Source: Niebla homalea
Lineage: Eukaryota; Ascomycota; Lecanoromycetes; Lecanorales; Ramalinaceae
Direction of reading: 5' to 3'
DNA length: 64,000 bases
Assembly (NCBI GenBank): GCA_019925105.1
Contig: JAHGAU010000021.1
Location: 372,001 to 436,000 of the forward strand
Positions 32,959 to 45,313 of the stretch are shown piece by piece. How positions within the stretch are numbered: the stretch's first letter is position 1; every line of letters starts with the position of its first letter. The notes under the pieces are model-generated. The model was not told where the DNA came from. It saw nothing but the letters and a program-made list of their open reading frames with translations, and searched no databases. The translations under genes and the position numbers were made by a program.

Positions 32959-35094
32959 GCAGTGTTTGTCGACGAATGTTCCCTCTTAAAGGGACAGACC
33001 CTTCAGCGGCACTTCAATCCTGCTCACTTCGAGGGCCGCAAGACCTTCCAGGTACCCTCATTGCCACTTGTAGTGGTGGATCTGGTGCTCGGATAGACTA
33101 CGGAGGGGATGGCACGATGAAGCGAGGTTTGGGCATGTTCGCGCGGATGCAGAATGACGCTACGAATGCCAAGGTCACGAGTGGGAACGGGGTGGTAAAC
33201 AGACAAGGATGATTGTCCCTTTCCGAAATTTCAATAGCATGGGAAACATACAATGTCTTGAGCAACCCATCCCAAGTAGCCCCTTGGTGCTACTTCCTGA
33301 TATGAGAGGAATCTTTCTAATCGAGCAACTGCGGTCGGACTACACCAGAGTCCCATACTCGAGCTGTTGCAGACGTGGTAGTCAACGGCACTACCTCAGA
33401 TAGGTTCTCCCCACAGGCGATCCTCGCACTAATGTTTATCGACCTGACTCATTATCACCCAGGGCAGGCCACCTTCATCGTTTTGCAAGCTCTGGAAGCT
33501 GTTTTGTCGAACCTTTGTTAATACCTCAAGTCCTAGGAGAAGCGCCGCCTTCAGCAGCTTTGCCACCAACCATGTTCCCTATATTTTTCCTCAGGCGAGA
33601 TGCTTGTCCTCTGGATCACCGCTCGCTCAACCTTTACCACAAAGACCATGTAGGTAGACGCCGGTTTCTGTCTTTACTACCATTGCAGTAGCAATAATGC
33701 TCGATTTGAGTCAAGAGAATTGCCCAAACGAATGAGCAGACTGAGACAATCCTTATCCCCCTTATCCCAAGCTGTGGGCCAGAACTACTAAAGTGAACCC
33801 CATTCTAGATCAATACTTTCGGACAATTTCTTCTCATCCATCTTTGATCATCATAATATATTTGCTACCAGGGTTATTGAACATAAACCACTTTACCACG
33901 CGCATGGGCTATCGTAGAAAGATCGACGACTTGTGCGTCTTGTACCAAGAGATCTCCTAAAAAGGTACAAAGGCCTCTTCAACCTTTCAATTACCGTCTC
34001 ATTCAATATTCTTGCCCCTAGCCCAGGCTGGTATGCAATATCTCCGTTTTCTTCTTGGCCTGATACCGCTAATGACGACTTTATCGACGGTGTTGAGATT
34101 GGAAAGACCCCTCTCGCCAGTGAACAATACACAGAGGAGCTCGTGGGGGAATAGAATCCCATCAAGTCTACCCGTTGAGAGCCTCGTCGGTAACATGATA
34201 CCCTCAGCCAGTGTTCCCCAGTCTGGGCGTATGGGCTTTTGAGCAGATGTTGCCCAAGGGACCCATGCACTCTTATGGCCATCACCCTGTAGATGACGCA
34301 GCTCGAGTTCTCAAGAGCTCACCCACACGGTGACCCGAAAAAGGAGAGATTACACGGGCCTCCCGCAGAGATGCAGCTAGCTGATCTGCATTTCAAGAGC
34401 CAACAAATCACCGCTGATCCGCTCGTGGGATACATTGCGGCTGGTCAAAGAGTGATACCTGGTGGTACCAAACAAATGTACCATCTCAATAGGCAAACGG
34501 AACCCCGGTCAGTCGAAATTGATATGACAGAATTGAATATCTAATTGAGACATACAATTCGCTCCTGAGGTTGCACATTGCGGAGATGACAATCGCAGTC
34601 AGTGCTATTTACTACTGGAGAGGCAGGAAGGGGCCACTTCTACGAGTATCCTTGTCAGTATTACGGATTGAGTGCGTTGTCTGGGATAAAAGATCTTTTC
34701 CCAAGCCAGAAAACTCAAGACATGAACAGTTGAAAGTGAATGATTTGGACTTGAATTGAATGATATAAATATATCATCAGCGATAGAGTTTCGCCGTGCA
34801 GTGAATACTCGAAACAATCTTGATACAATAGCATGGGCGGCAGATCAGCGGCGCCAAAATGCTGTTCCTGACTAGTCTCAAACAGGTAACTCCACCAAGC
34901 CAACAAGCCTACCTACCTACTAATGACGGCATTTTGGCGCGTCAATATTTCCTCTCATTCGACTCAACCGTCAAGTCGATTGCAGTTACGCCAAAAGCAT
35001 ACAGCAGTCTCTTACGCAATGTTTGCCCGAGCTTCCATACGTATTTGCAACCTAGTTCTGCGCCGATAGAAGTACAATTGGCGAGGCCCGCACG
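32959..35094. other. Intergenic, no gene seen
   Basis: About 2.1 kb between two plus-strand genes. Frames are short and scattered over all six frames, with no domain. A moderately AT-rich patch lies near 34.5-34.8 kb. No repeats or RNA genes were recognised. Confidence 0.5.
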
Positions 35095-36553
35095 ATGCTC
35101 GATGTTTTGGTCAATTGGACTATCATAATAGCATGGATTTTCGGAGGCTGTTGCTCCAATGTAGTGCCGTTTTTCGAACCATATCAAGACCATCATCTGA
35201 CTGAAAGCAGGTCTATGCGCTCGAAGCGCTCATCAAGTTAGCCAATGGCCCAAGGCACTACACGTGGACAGATTGCTAACATCCCTGACGTAGAGATGAG
35301 CCCGATAGCGGTAAGTGGACTGTGCGAATGACCTGCATGTACTAACACACTGTGTGCCCACTCTAGGCTCGCTCATTACCTTCGCCCAATTCCTCCTTAC
35401 GGCGCTCATGTCCTATCCACCTCAATTCTCACCCCACCCATCGCAGCTATGGCTGAAGCCTCGAGCCGTCCCACTCCTGCGCTGGGTTCCAAACATTGTC
35501 ATGTTCTTTCTCGTCAATTTACTCAATAATTATGCATTCGGATATAACATCTCGGTACCGGTGCACATCATCTTACGTAGTGGCGGCAGCGTGATGACCA
35601 TGGTGGTCGGTTATGCCTGGGGAAAGAGATACACACGGTTACAAGGTGAGGGAGGTCACATGCTGGAGACGTGCTGGATATCCACCAATGTGCTAAGCAC
35701 GATACAGTGTCAAGCGTTTTTCTGCTTACTACAGGCATTGTAGTGGCCGCGATGGCAGATGCCAAGTCAAAGGTAGGATCTTGCCTGAATCATTCTCGCT
35801 TCTTTCCTGACTTATTTATTCATTTCATCGATTCCGCACCTGACACTGATATCCCAGGGCAAAACTACGTCCTCTGCACCCATCACTTTGTCATTTGACT
35901 CGGTTGATACCGAACTGCTAACTGGTCTTGCGATTCTTTTCTTCGCTCAATTACTCTCGGCAATCATGGGTCTCTATGTTCAGCTAACTTATTCTAAATA
36001 TGGCTCTCACTGGCACGAAAACCTGTTCTACAGCCACGCGCTATCCATCCCGCTGTTTCTACCTTTCTACCCATCGCTGCAAGGGCAGTTTCAAAAGCTC
36101 CTCTCTTCACCAGCGGTCGCGATATCCACTTCCCCTTTCTTCAACACGACTAAGATCTTTGGGGAATCATCTCAAGTGCTAGGTGCTCCACCAAATCTTA
36201 TAGCGTCAACACGATTCATTCCGCACACGCTACCAAAGAACCTAATCATACTTGCTCTCAACGCGATCACGCAATTCGCTTGCATTCGCGGCGTGAACCT
36301 GCTCGCATCGCAGACCTCCGCCGTTGGCGTCAGCGTAGCTTTGAATGTACGCAAGCTTATCAGCCTTTTCATCTCAATCAAGCTATTCGGGAACGTTCTA
36401 CCCTATGGCGTTAAGGTTGGAGCGGCCGTCGTGTTTGGGAGTGCGACGCTTTGGGCTTGGGAGGAGAAGAGGCTAGGAGATGCGCGGCGGAGGGACAGGG
36501 ACGGTGAAGCGGCAAAAACCCCTGGTGAGGGCAAGGAAAAGAAGGTGCAGTGA
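35095..36553 (+). CDS. YEA4: UDP-N-acetylglucosamine transporter, YEA4/SLC35B4-like
   Basis: ER/Golgi nucleotide-sugar transporter that supplies UDP-GlcNAc for glycosylation and chitin synthesis. Exon 1 from ATG 35095 reads MLDVLVNWTIIIAWIFGGCC and ends SN. A short intron leads to VYALEALIK, a tiny exon DEPDSG, then SLITFAQFLLTAL. This is the conserved GGCCSN...KDEP.SG.LITFAQF start of the family. Then VNLLNNYAFGYNISVPVHII and RSGGSVMTMVVGY follow; after two more introns, VFLLTTGIVVAAMADAKSK, LSAIMGLYVQLTYSKYG, and near the C-terminus NVRKLISLFISIKLFGN and WAWEEKRLGDAR. About ten hydrophobic segments; C-terminal tail rich in K/E. Five GT..AG introns. The transporter fold is certain; the substrate is from the family. 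Confidence 0.9.
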
Positions 36554-37429
36554 CATTGCTGCCTATTTTGGTCTTGTTCATAGTACCGACGGTCTGTACT
36601 CACGTTCGCGTCGAAGCTTTTACACAGTCATTCTGGAATTCTTCCTTGACGAGTGTTTTCAGTATTCGATACATATTGGATAGTGGGCAACATCATCAGC
36701 TTCGCAGAATTCGTTGGTTCTTGCTCCTGAGGTTCTGTCACAGCACGTGTATGGCTCAAGCATGTTGGTGGTGGAATCCTGCGAGCGCTTGAATGCCAAT
36801 CATTTCTATACGGCACCGAACAATACGCACACATGGAAAATGCGACTGCTCAGACTACATGTAAGGTACCCGGCATTCCGGGATCGGTTTCGCACGTGAA
36901 CGGCTTTTTTAGGGAGAAAGACATGTCACGTACGATCTCAATGCATCCGAAATCAGCACGATCTTGTATGAAACTGACACAAACGTCCCCGCGGCCCTAT
37001 TCGTAGAATGTGGTACTTACATCCAGCAGCACTTTAGAAAATCATGGCTTTACCTTTACCCCACCCTGCTATCCTCACAGTCTGCGATTCGTCATCTATG
37101 TGGGCGTCATCGCTCCTCTTGACTCCGAAGCATCCGCTAGAGAGACCTCCGTCTAATGGCAAGTTCGCAAGCATAGCAAATTCTGGTCATCGATTGTGGT
37201 ACCTGGGTTATAATGATTTCTGTCGTTTGGTCCTAATGGCCACCCTCTGGAAATTGGGGTCAGGGGCTGATGAATACAGCTACCTGCATCTCGTCCGCCG
37301 AAACTTTCGCTCAATCGAGAAGTAAAATACCTCAGAGTCCAACGAAATGACAAGGTCTAATAGCGGGAGCACATCTATCAAAGCCAATAGGCAGAAATCC
37401 CCTAGCCCTTCCTCGACTTAACCATGACC
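36554..37429. other. Intergenic, no gene seen
   Basis: Downstream of the transporter gene. Frames up to 93 codons have no recognisable content. Nothing else seen. Confidence 0.45.
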
Positions 37430-37466
37430 CTCGCCCAGTCCATCAAACCCTAAATCTGCCACGCCA

Positions 37467-37989
37467 GTGCAGACTGTCTCACGGATGTCCGATCCGGCCA
37501 CGTCAAGGCCACCGCCGATCAGTTCAGCAACCAGCTTTCCGGCAGCAAGATGACATCCAGCAGCCCGATTATCACGGCTGTGTACCACCCGGCTCAAGTC
37601 ACCTACGTGATGAACGGGGGTTGGATCCCGGACTGCGATGACTCTGATGGTCAGAACCCGGGGGCCACGTGGCCAAGGGCCAATGGCAAGGAGGATTGGA
37701 GTCACACTGATATTTTGGAGAATGCGTTCTCGAAATGTAAGTGATTTCTGGTTTACTCCTTGCTCCATGGCCTTCTGTTGGGTAGCGGAAGGATGAGGAT
37801 TGCTGATGAGGTTTGGGTATGTCCAGCTACGGCGAACAACGGTCAAGGGGGCATTTGCGGACGTCGGATGCTTGCATCATGAATTCCATCATCCGAATAA
37901 CATCAAGGGGGCTGCAGACACTCCACCCAAAATGGGCAACTTGTGGCAACAGTATCCTCAGCCTTGCCAAAACGTAGTGCCTGGGTAGG
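37467..37989 (+). pseudogene. Possible broken secreted-protein gene or exon remnant
   Basis: A coding-like stretch on the plus strand reads CHASADCLTDVRSGHVKATA, continues through VYHPAQVTYVMNGGWIPDCD and DWSHTDILENAFSKC, then meets a good donor GTAAGT at 37739. After an acceptor near 37828 a Gly/Asn-rich start (TANNGQGG) runs to a stop, whereas another frame from the run of five G near 37850 continues GAFADVGCLHHEFHHPNN to a stop at 37987-37989. Upstream an in-frame TAA (about 37450) blocks a start; ATG 37424 (MTLAQSIK) is in the same frame but before that stop. Even Cys spacing hints at a small secreted protein, but no signal peptide could be joined. It may be a pseudogene or carry sequence errors. 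Confidence 0.3.
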
Positions 37990-38265
37990 GCGCGTTGGTG
38001 GTGACGACGGACTGGTAGAGTTTAAACTGCTCAGGACGTCGTTGTTCGCGTTGCGGAGAGGAGGCTCATTGGGCACATTGTCAACGCTGAGCGCTCACAA
38101 CCGTTCGTATCAGTACTGGTGCTTGCAGGGCAACTTATCTTCAAAGCATCAACTCTAGTCGATTCTTCGATAGCTGTCGATTGGAATACACAATCAACAC
38201 TCGTAGAGGTCGTCTCCAGTCTGGGACTCGTGCGTTTGTCTACATTTACCAATATACATCAATCG

Positions 38266-41200
38266 TCATTCGCTCTGCGGCTCATCCATGTTGAACCAAG
38301 CTGCTCTACATTCAACAGCCTCCTTCCTCACATTCCTCTTCGGGTCATCCAACACGGCCATCAAGCTCCGAATCACGTTGTTCCGATACGGCAACAGCGT
38401 GCTATCCTTCACCCTACCAGGAAAGCCCCTCAAGCAGGCGAGCGCTTTTAGCCTGACAGAAGCACCATTCACCGTCAGATTCAATGACGCCTTGAGCAGC
38501 CGCGTGACTAGGCTCCCAACGTGCGATTCTACAGCAGCAGGGCTTTCCAGGCTGATGACGTTCAATGTTTGAATGGTGGCAGCTTTGATCTCCGACTCCT
38601 CGAGGTCAATGCTCTGGAGTAGGAGAGGAAGGAGCTCGTCAACTTCTTGCATGATTACCTCTGTGGGCATGTACTTGAGTATGCCGGATAGGGCGATCAG
38701 ATAGTTGGCCTTGACAGAAGGGGAATCGGCAGCGCGGAAATCCTGGGCGATTCGAGGGGTGCAGATATTGAAGACTTTTTGTTTCGCTAGCAGACGAATC
38801 GTCGCCCCATTCTCTTTGGAGAGGATCTCGTCTGGCGCAAGGAGGAGGCCGAATCCGCGAGCACTGGATGCTCCCCCGGTGCTGCTCACTAATAGGTTGA
38901 GTAGACAGTTGAGCACTTCATCTATTTGGATAGTTCGCAATATCAAGGCTTTGGACATCCAACATACTACACGCACGGCGTTTGCCGTTGGGGCAGTGCT
39001 TTCGGCGATTCCAGCAATGAGATCATACAGTATTTTCGTGGCAGTAGATATTTCGGCGGATGACATGAATTTGTTGATAACCAAACCGATTTGGCGAAGG
39101 ATGGCTTGTCTGACAGCAGGTACATCCTCAGCAAGGGCAAGTCGAACCAGCTCCGCGAGCAAATGTTCCAGACCGGCGCCATCGTTGTCAAGGTACTCTA
39201 ATGTGACCTGCAGAAGGTCAGTAAGATCTTTGGGCAAAGGATGTGGAGCTTACTGTTCGAGGTAAACCCGCTAGCACAGCAGTTGAAACAATCATCAGGG
39301 ATCTGCATGACCCTGGCACGTTCTGATGAAATGGAGCAGGGGAGAAGGAACCTTCGTCGGTGAAGAGGGAGTAGCACTGCAATGCTACCGAGCTTTGCTT
39401 GTGGAATCCCAAGGCCCGAGTGATCAGAGTGGTCAGTCTTCCCAATATCTCCAGGGTCGCTTCGTCGTTCAAAGCTGTGAATGGTGCTTGCCCACCTGCA
39501 GCCTGTGCAACCCTGGTGACTAAGGCAACGACAATCTTCTCGAAATGAGTTTGGAGGTTAGGGTCTGCTTCTAGGCTTCTCCATTTAAAGACATAGTGAA
39601 TGGTTGCTAGAATTGCTTGAGGGTACGCGTGCGAGCTTCCACTTGCTAGGACAACATCAAGTCGGTTGAGAAGTCGTCGAACGAGAGTGTCAGCAACAAA
39701 GTTGTCGACGCTTATTTGGGCTAAACCTTCGAGGGTGATGAGATAGTCATGATGGTTTGGAGGGCTGGAATCTGGAAGCCTGGCAAGGAAGGCAGGGAAC
39801 GTGATGTTCATGATCAAATTAGACTTGATGCGGGAGATCTGAACCAAGGCCTGAATAGCCTCTTTCCTTAGGTCATCTCGACCAACAGGATCCTCAGATA
39901 AAACAATGTCGTCCAGATACTGAACTACCAAGCCGATCTCGTTCTCCTGTAAATAGCTCTGAAGTAGACACAGGCGCAGTAAAGCTCTCAAAGCGATAAC
40001 GCGGAAAGAAACCTCCTCGACCGCCGTACTCATCAGAGCTTGGCTGTTCAGCTCGAAGAGGCGATCTTTGAATGGCGTCAAGGGATTGTCAATGCCGGTT
40101 TTTGGCGCGGGCATACTCGGTGAGCCATAGACTGCGATTGCAGAGTCGAGCAATTGGACGAGGACTTCGAGGAGGGCTCGTTGCTTCGCTACGCTATCTG
40201 CACCCTGGTATAACGTCGAGAGGGGCGGCAAGACTGATCTTACAATAAGGGAGAACGCAACCGGCGTCGCAAGTCCTATGGCGCTCAAGATTTGACCTAC
40301 GGGTCTGGCTTGTTTATGCTGTGGCTCTTGGAGCTGCTCATTGCATTCCTTTGTGATTGGCCGCAGGTATGTAGCCAAAGGACTTTTCAGGTCCATAGAC
40401 TGGGATCCCTGACCTAGGCGTATCGCTATGGCTTGAAGGACTTTGAGAGCCTCTTCTGCCAGACCCTCCTCCTGCACATTCAGAATTTCGAATTTAATAG
40501 AGTCCCATAAAGTCACCGAGTAATTTGACACGGTCGAAAGACCATAAGAAGTTGTACAAGCGGTCAGAGTTTGTAAAACATCCTTTTTGACGCTGGGAGA
40601 TGTCGAATCAAGCTTTTCGAGAAGCTGGGGGAATGCATATGGGGCGAAGCGTCCTGAAGCTGCGATGCAAGCTCGGAGGCGATCCTTGAGGTCCTGGGCT
40701 GTTATGCCGTAGGGATCATCCGGGGGAGGTCGGAAGGTGATTGGGAAGTAGCAAAAGACTGAATCAAAGAGCGTCTGCAAAGGTGTCAATGATTGGTGAG
40801 TGTGGAACTCAGTCTCGTGACTGACCTCAGCATGAGCAGAAATGTCCCATTCAACCATGACAGCTTTCAGGATAGAAAAGACAACCATAAGGTTCCGAGG
40901 GTCTTTCTCATTCGCCACGAGATCTGTGATCCCGACTACTGCTTCTTCTTCTAAGCTCCTCAACGCCTTCCGATGTGATGACATCAACGCGTTGAGGAGG
41001 TCGTAGACCTGAAGCCTCTGCGCTTGCGATCGGAGTTGAAGATCTTGGAAATGCGCTAGAATTCTTTGAAGTACAAGATCAGCATTATTAGGCTCTTCAA
41101 CTGCACAGCACGGTAGCAGGTATAGCTCTAGACTCGAAAGGTCGGACAAACGCCGGCCCCTCCATAGACATGCTGACCCACTTACTCACGCTCTGAACGT

Positions 41201-41594
41201 CATGGTGACCATCTCGCCATTGTATCGCTCCATCCCATGGAGCTTTTTGAGGCCTCAATTGAGCCTCCATCCTCAATTCGATCACATAGGAACTGACAGA
41301 GGACCTGTACCTGCTGCCTCGAAAGGAAGTTGGGAGGAAGTGAGCCAATGACTTGTGAGAGATATTCGATGGTTCCGGCGCGATTTGCGTTGTCTTCATC
41401 GTTTATAGATTCCCCCAAAGATTCGACTACATTTATCAGAGTTGTCTGCTTCTTTTGGAGAGCTGTGCGTGTCAGCTCAACAAAGGCAGAAGTGGTAGAA
41501 GAATGTGAATACCTCTAGCTGTTTCTTCAGCGATGCTGCGCGCCTTCTCGCTATCGCTATTGATGCTCAAAAGATATCGCTGTACATCAGTCAT
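38266..41594 (-). CDS. MMS19: MMS19/Met18, cytosolic iron-sulfur targeting factor, frame broken near 41246
   Basis: HEAT-repeat protein of the CIA targeting complex that delivers iron-sulfur clusters to nuclear DNA repair and replication enzymes. It starts at ATG 41594 (MTDVQRYLLSINSDSEKARS); a 5' intron leads to LQKKQTTLINVVESLGESIN and GTIEYLSQVIGSLPPNFLS, then VLCQFLCDRIEDG. The following segment changes frame at five T on the plus strand (41244-41248, an A5 in the gene). Adding one base gives KKLHGMERYNGEMVTMTFRA, exactly the family motif, instead of a premature stop. Later exons give ILAHFQDLQLRSQAQR, the long helical middle (VFCYFPITFRPPPDDPYGIT), and the C-terminal repeats from VTLEYLDNDGAGLEHLL to ECRAAWFNMDEPQSE. 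The acceptor before ILAHFQ is a weak AAAG. Head-to-head with MTD1, 237 bp apart. Confidence 0.88.
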
Positions 41595-41831
41595 GGTAGA
41601 CTCATTCGAACCTCCAGCCTGCAGGAGATATGTAGCTCATGAAAACATCGCATGCTACAAGTCAGTATGGATGTACATTATTCGTTCTGAATCAGCTCGC
41701 TTGACTCTTATCGCGAGGACCTCTATCGCTGGAAACCCTAGCGCGATACCTCAACTAAGTTCTGATCTTGGCATTGCTGCATTCCATTCCCCTATCCTTG
41801 CATCTCTTCCTCTGGCCTTTTTCAGTCCACC

Positions 41832-43003
41832 ATGTCAGAGATGGCCACTGGCACAGGTAATATGGCTAGCGAGAATTCGGCTTGCAAAGTCGTGCTTGCA
41901 GGTGCCATCGCTAAAGGTCTTCTACATGAGGTTACAAATAGCCGTCAAATGCTTCAGCGACGTCCCGTTTTGTTAGGGTTTCTTGCAAATGATGATCCGG
42001 CTGCACGTAAATATGCTGAGTGGACACAACGGACTTGCAAAGAAAAGTAAGGATGTCGATTGTGTGTCCAAATCTCAAACTTGAATGCTATAATGTTTCC
42101 CTTGGCCAACCAGGTTCTAATTATTTGGTTCACTATCCTAGTGATGTGGCGTATCAGCTCACAGAGGTGGATCGTGAAGAGTTGGAGAATCGTTTGATTG
42201 ACGCCAACAATGACCAAGACGTGGATGGCATCATTGTTTACTATCCAATTTTCAATGACCGCCAAGATCAATATCTGCAGCAGATACCCAACATCACCAA
42301 AGACGTTGAAGGCCTAAGTCATAAATATCTTTTCAAGCTATATCACAATGAGAGATATCTTGATCAATTTCAGACACAGAAGTGCATCTTGCCTTGCACG
42401 CCGCTCGCCATCGTCAAAATTCTAGACTATCTCGGCACATACAATAACATTCTGCCATTTGGTAATCGGCTGTTCGGCCGCACCATTACCATTGTGAACA
42501 GGAGTGAGACAGTTGGCCGTCCATTAGCAGCTATGTTAGCCAATGATGGTGCACTTGTCTACAGTGTTGATATCACGGGAACCCAGCAATTCTCTCGAGG
42601 CGAAGGGATCAAGAAAAAGATGCACGAGGTCATCGAACGGAACAACCTGACCTTGGCTGAATGTCTCCAAATAAGTGATGTCGTCATTAGCGGTGTTCCT
42701 GGCGAGGCATTCACGCTGCCGACCGTCGATCTCAAAGAAGGCGTTGTATGTGTTAATTTTTCGACAGAAAAGGTATACCTTGCACGATGAAGTGGGGCTT
42801 ACAGCTGACCAGCAGCAGAACTTTGAAGCCAGTGTTAAAGGTAAAGCGTCCATATTGGTTCCCAGTATTGGCAAGGTGACCATTGCAATACTGTTACGCA
42901 ATCTTGTGGTATGTAGCCACACCAGCCATGAAAGCTATCCGAAAGCTTGTGCTGAACGTAGCCGAATACGTAGCGGCTTGCCCAGAACAGGGAATCGGCT
43001 TGA
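41832..43003 (+). CDS. MTD1: Methylenetetrahydrofolate dehydrogenase (NAD+)
   Basis: Cytosolic NAD-dependent enzyme that oxidises 5,10-methylene-THF to methenyl-THF in one-carbon metabolism. Exon 1 (41832-42046) reads MSEMATGTGNMASENSACKV and AEWTQRTCKE. An intron 42047-42142 joins NDVAYQLTEVDREELENRLI, then DGIIVYYPIFNDRQDQYLQ, TKDVEGLSHKY, LPCTPLAIVKILDYLG and FGRTITIVNRSETVGRPLAA, the cofactor site. A 47-bp intron after NFSTEK leads to NFEASVKGKASILVPSIGKV and TIAILLRNLV. The last codons are uncertain: a GTATGT donor at 42909 with acceptor 42985 gives NRESA and a stop at 43003, while unspliced reading continues to 43043. The motif order matches yeast Mtd1 and lacks the trifunctional synthetase domain. 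Confidence 0.9.
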
Positions 43004-43639
43004 GCCTACGAGCCTAAATCCTCTATCAATCGGCCAACTTTGAGCGCCTGGCGCTATGGCCACTATATCGTTAGACCAGCCACTCAGTCAAACGTTCGGT
43101 CGAGATCTCAAGCGGCTCCCGACGCTTATCTGTTCCCATATCCTTCGGATCGAGCTCCGAGAGTCGGGCCATTTTCTCCGCATCGTTCCGTGGGTCAATA
43201 TCTGCCACTGCATTGACTTTTGTGGATCTAGAATCAGGCTATGGTGCACAGTGGAAGTACGAAGCTCAGAGCTCAAGCAATTAACTCGTTCTACAAATCC
43301 ATGTGTTGATCATTCCAGGTAGCTATTACCTCGTTGTCAAAGCTCGCACGGACCTCTAGCCATATGCTTTACGCCTTCAACGGCCCCAATCAGTACCGGG
43401 CATTAGGAAGCTTGAACCTCTATCCAGGTCGAGCTTGTCCTTACTTTAGAGCATGTTGTTACCCCACAAACTGTACCTTTATTGACTCGGCAGAGAAGCT
43501 CTGATGCTCTTCCGAGAGCTCATGGTTGGCCATTTCTAGTTATGGAGAAGCAGCCCCTCGACTGCTGTAGATCATATGGCACCTAGGCCATGCTACTTAT
43601 CTAGCAATATGTCGGTTTCTGGACATTGAAAAAGGTACG
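43004..43639. other. Intergenic, 0.6 kb
   Basis: Spacer between MTD1 and the receptor-like gene; both are on the plus strand. No gene or repeat was seen. Part of it may be MTD1 3' untranslated region. Confidence 0.5.
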
Positions 43640-45112
43640 ATGGCAACACGGCCTCCTCCTGGAATTGACCTCGGTGCCAACAAAGACGGCCATATCATCA
43701 GTGCCGTCGTCGCTCTTTTTTGCATCCCCACGGTCTTCGTCTTTCTACGCCTCCTCTCGAGACGTGTCTCTCGAGCAGGCTTTTGGGTAAGGTGTCCCTT
43801 GATCAATTCTGAACCTGCATCATGGCTAAGCACAATCCATATAGTGGGACGATTTGCTAGTGGTAGTCTCTTTGATCTTGAGTTACACATCCCTCATGTC
43901 AATCTTGATATGTATGTATATAACCTCAGCCGCAACGAGGACTCGACTGACTTTGAAAAGCTCTAAAGATCGCCAATTTTGGCAGGCATATTTGGGCTTC
44001 TGAACAAAGCAGCAACGAAGTAAAGGCCTTCTTCAGATTCGTTTACATCAATATCGTCCTCTACTACGTTGCCGTGGTTTCCGTGAAGCTTGGAATGTGA
44101 GCATGCTAGGATTACATACCCTGGCCTTCGTACTGATCATCTCTTCAGCCTCACGTTCTACCGACGTATATTTCCCAAGCAAGAGACTCGCCGGTGGCTA
44201 CTCCTTGCGTACACAGTGGTAGGAATATACGGTATCTTGATGGTTTTCATCTCACTTTTCAGATGGTGAGCGGTCCTTAGTGTTATATCCAGAGTGCGAA
44301 CTGACAGAGACCAAGCGGTCCTACAAATGCTAGTTGGGATAGGAGCGTGAAACCAAGATTTTATCTCAACAGCGAAAAGACACTGGTGGTGGGCGGCTCC
44401 GTCAACTGCATTTTGGACGCTGCGATTCTAGCAATAGTAGGAATTTCCCTATGGGCAAAATTAGCTGGTAGATCCTGGGCTGACAGATAATCAAGCCGAT
44501 CATACTTGTCAGACGACTCAAGACGACAAGACAACAGAAGTGGGTTCTTACGGCCATTTTCGCCTGCACCGGATTTGTCTGTATCATTGCGATCATTCGC
44601 TTAGACATCATTGCCCGTGTAAACAAAAAAGCAGGTGATCCGACCTGGGCGTTTGTACCTGTGGCGATTTGGTCTGCTGCGGAGCCGGCAATGGGCGTCA
44701 TTGCAGCTTGTCTACCTTCTCTACGGCCACTTTTGCCGTGGCATTGAACTGCAACCATGTCGAGCCGAACATGTCCGTGGGCGCATCTCGAAGCCGACCT
44801 CCGGCTGTACGTATGGATGCGGGTGATGACTTCATGCAGAGTTCGCCATCTACTCAGAGCACAAGATCGGTACCAGGGAAGGAGAAGATGGCAGAGTTCA
44901 ACAAGCATGCGGTCTTCTCGACCATTAGGCAAATACCTGGGCAGCATATGGGTCACAACAATGATATAGAGGGTGGCAGACATCTCAGAGCGGCGGAGTC
45001 AATTGAGAACACAAGTCTGACGCCTTTGCCAGGGAAACATGGAGGGATTCTGGTTACGGATGAGGTTACGATCACGCACCAGGATTGGACTTATGACGAT
45101 AAGATCTTTTAA
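43640..45112 (+). CDS. Rhodopsin-domain (Pth11-like) membrane protein, frame broken near 44732
   Basis: Seven-helix fungal membrane protein of the rhodopsin-domain/Pth11-like class, a group that includes presumed surface receptors. Start ATG 43640 (MATRPPPGIDLGANKDGHII). Helices: AVVALFCIPTVFVFLRLLSR; after an intron WDDLLVVVSLIL; after the next LKIANFGRHIWASE and FFRFVYINIVLYYVAVVSVK; TFYRRIFPKQETRRWLLLAY; then a Cys at the splice to GPTNASWDRS; VNCILDAAILAI; RQQKWVLTAIFACTGFVCII; and WSAAEPAMGVIAACLPSLRP. Five GT..AG introns. The frame then stops at WH. One extra T in the TTTT at 44731-44734 restores LRPLF and runs on through a cytoplasmic tail ending TDEVTITHQDW...DDKIF at 45112, typical for the family. 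Ligand unknown. Confidence 0.8.
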
Positions 45113-45313
45113 GCCAATCGACCTTCCTAATTTATACTTCGCAACGAGAATTTCAACTCTTCATCGACCCGAGGTGTGCAAAGCTATGGCAGAACGGCGT
45201 GCTGGCCTAGCCTAGTCCGCGGCAGGTTTAGGCGAGGCAAGCCCGCGAACTTTTTCCATTCTCACATGCTCCTCCCTCGTGCCACAACATCATCACACCA
45301 TATTATTAGCAGA

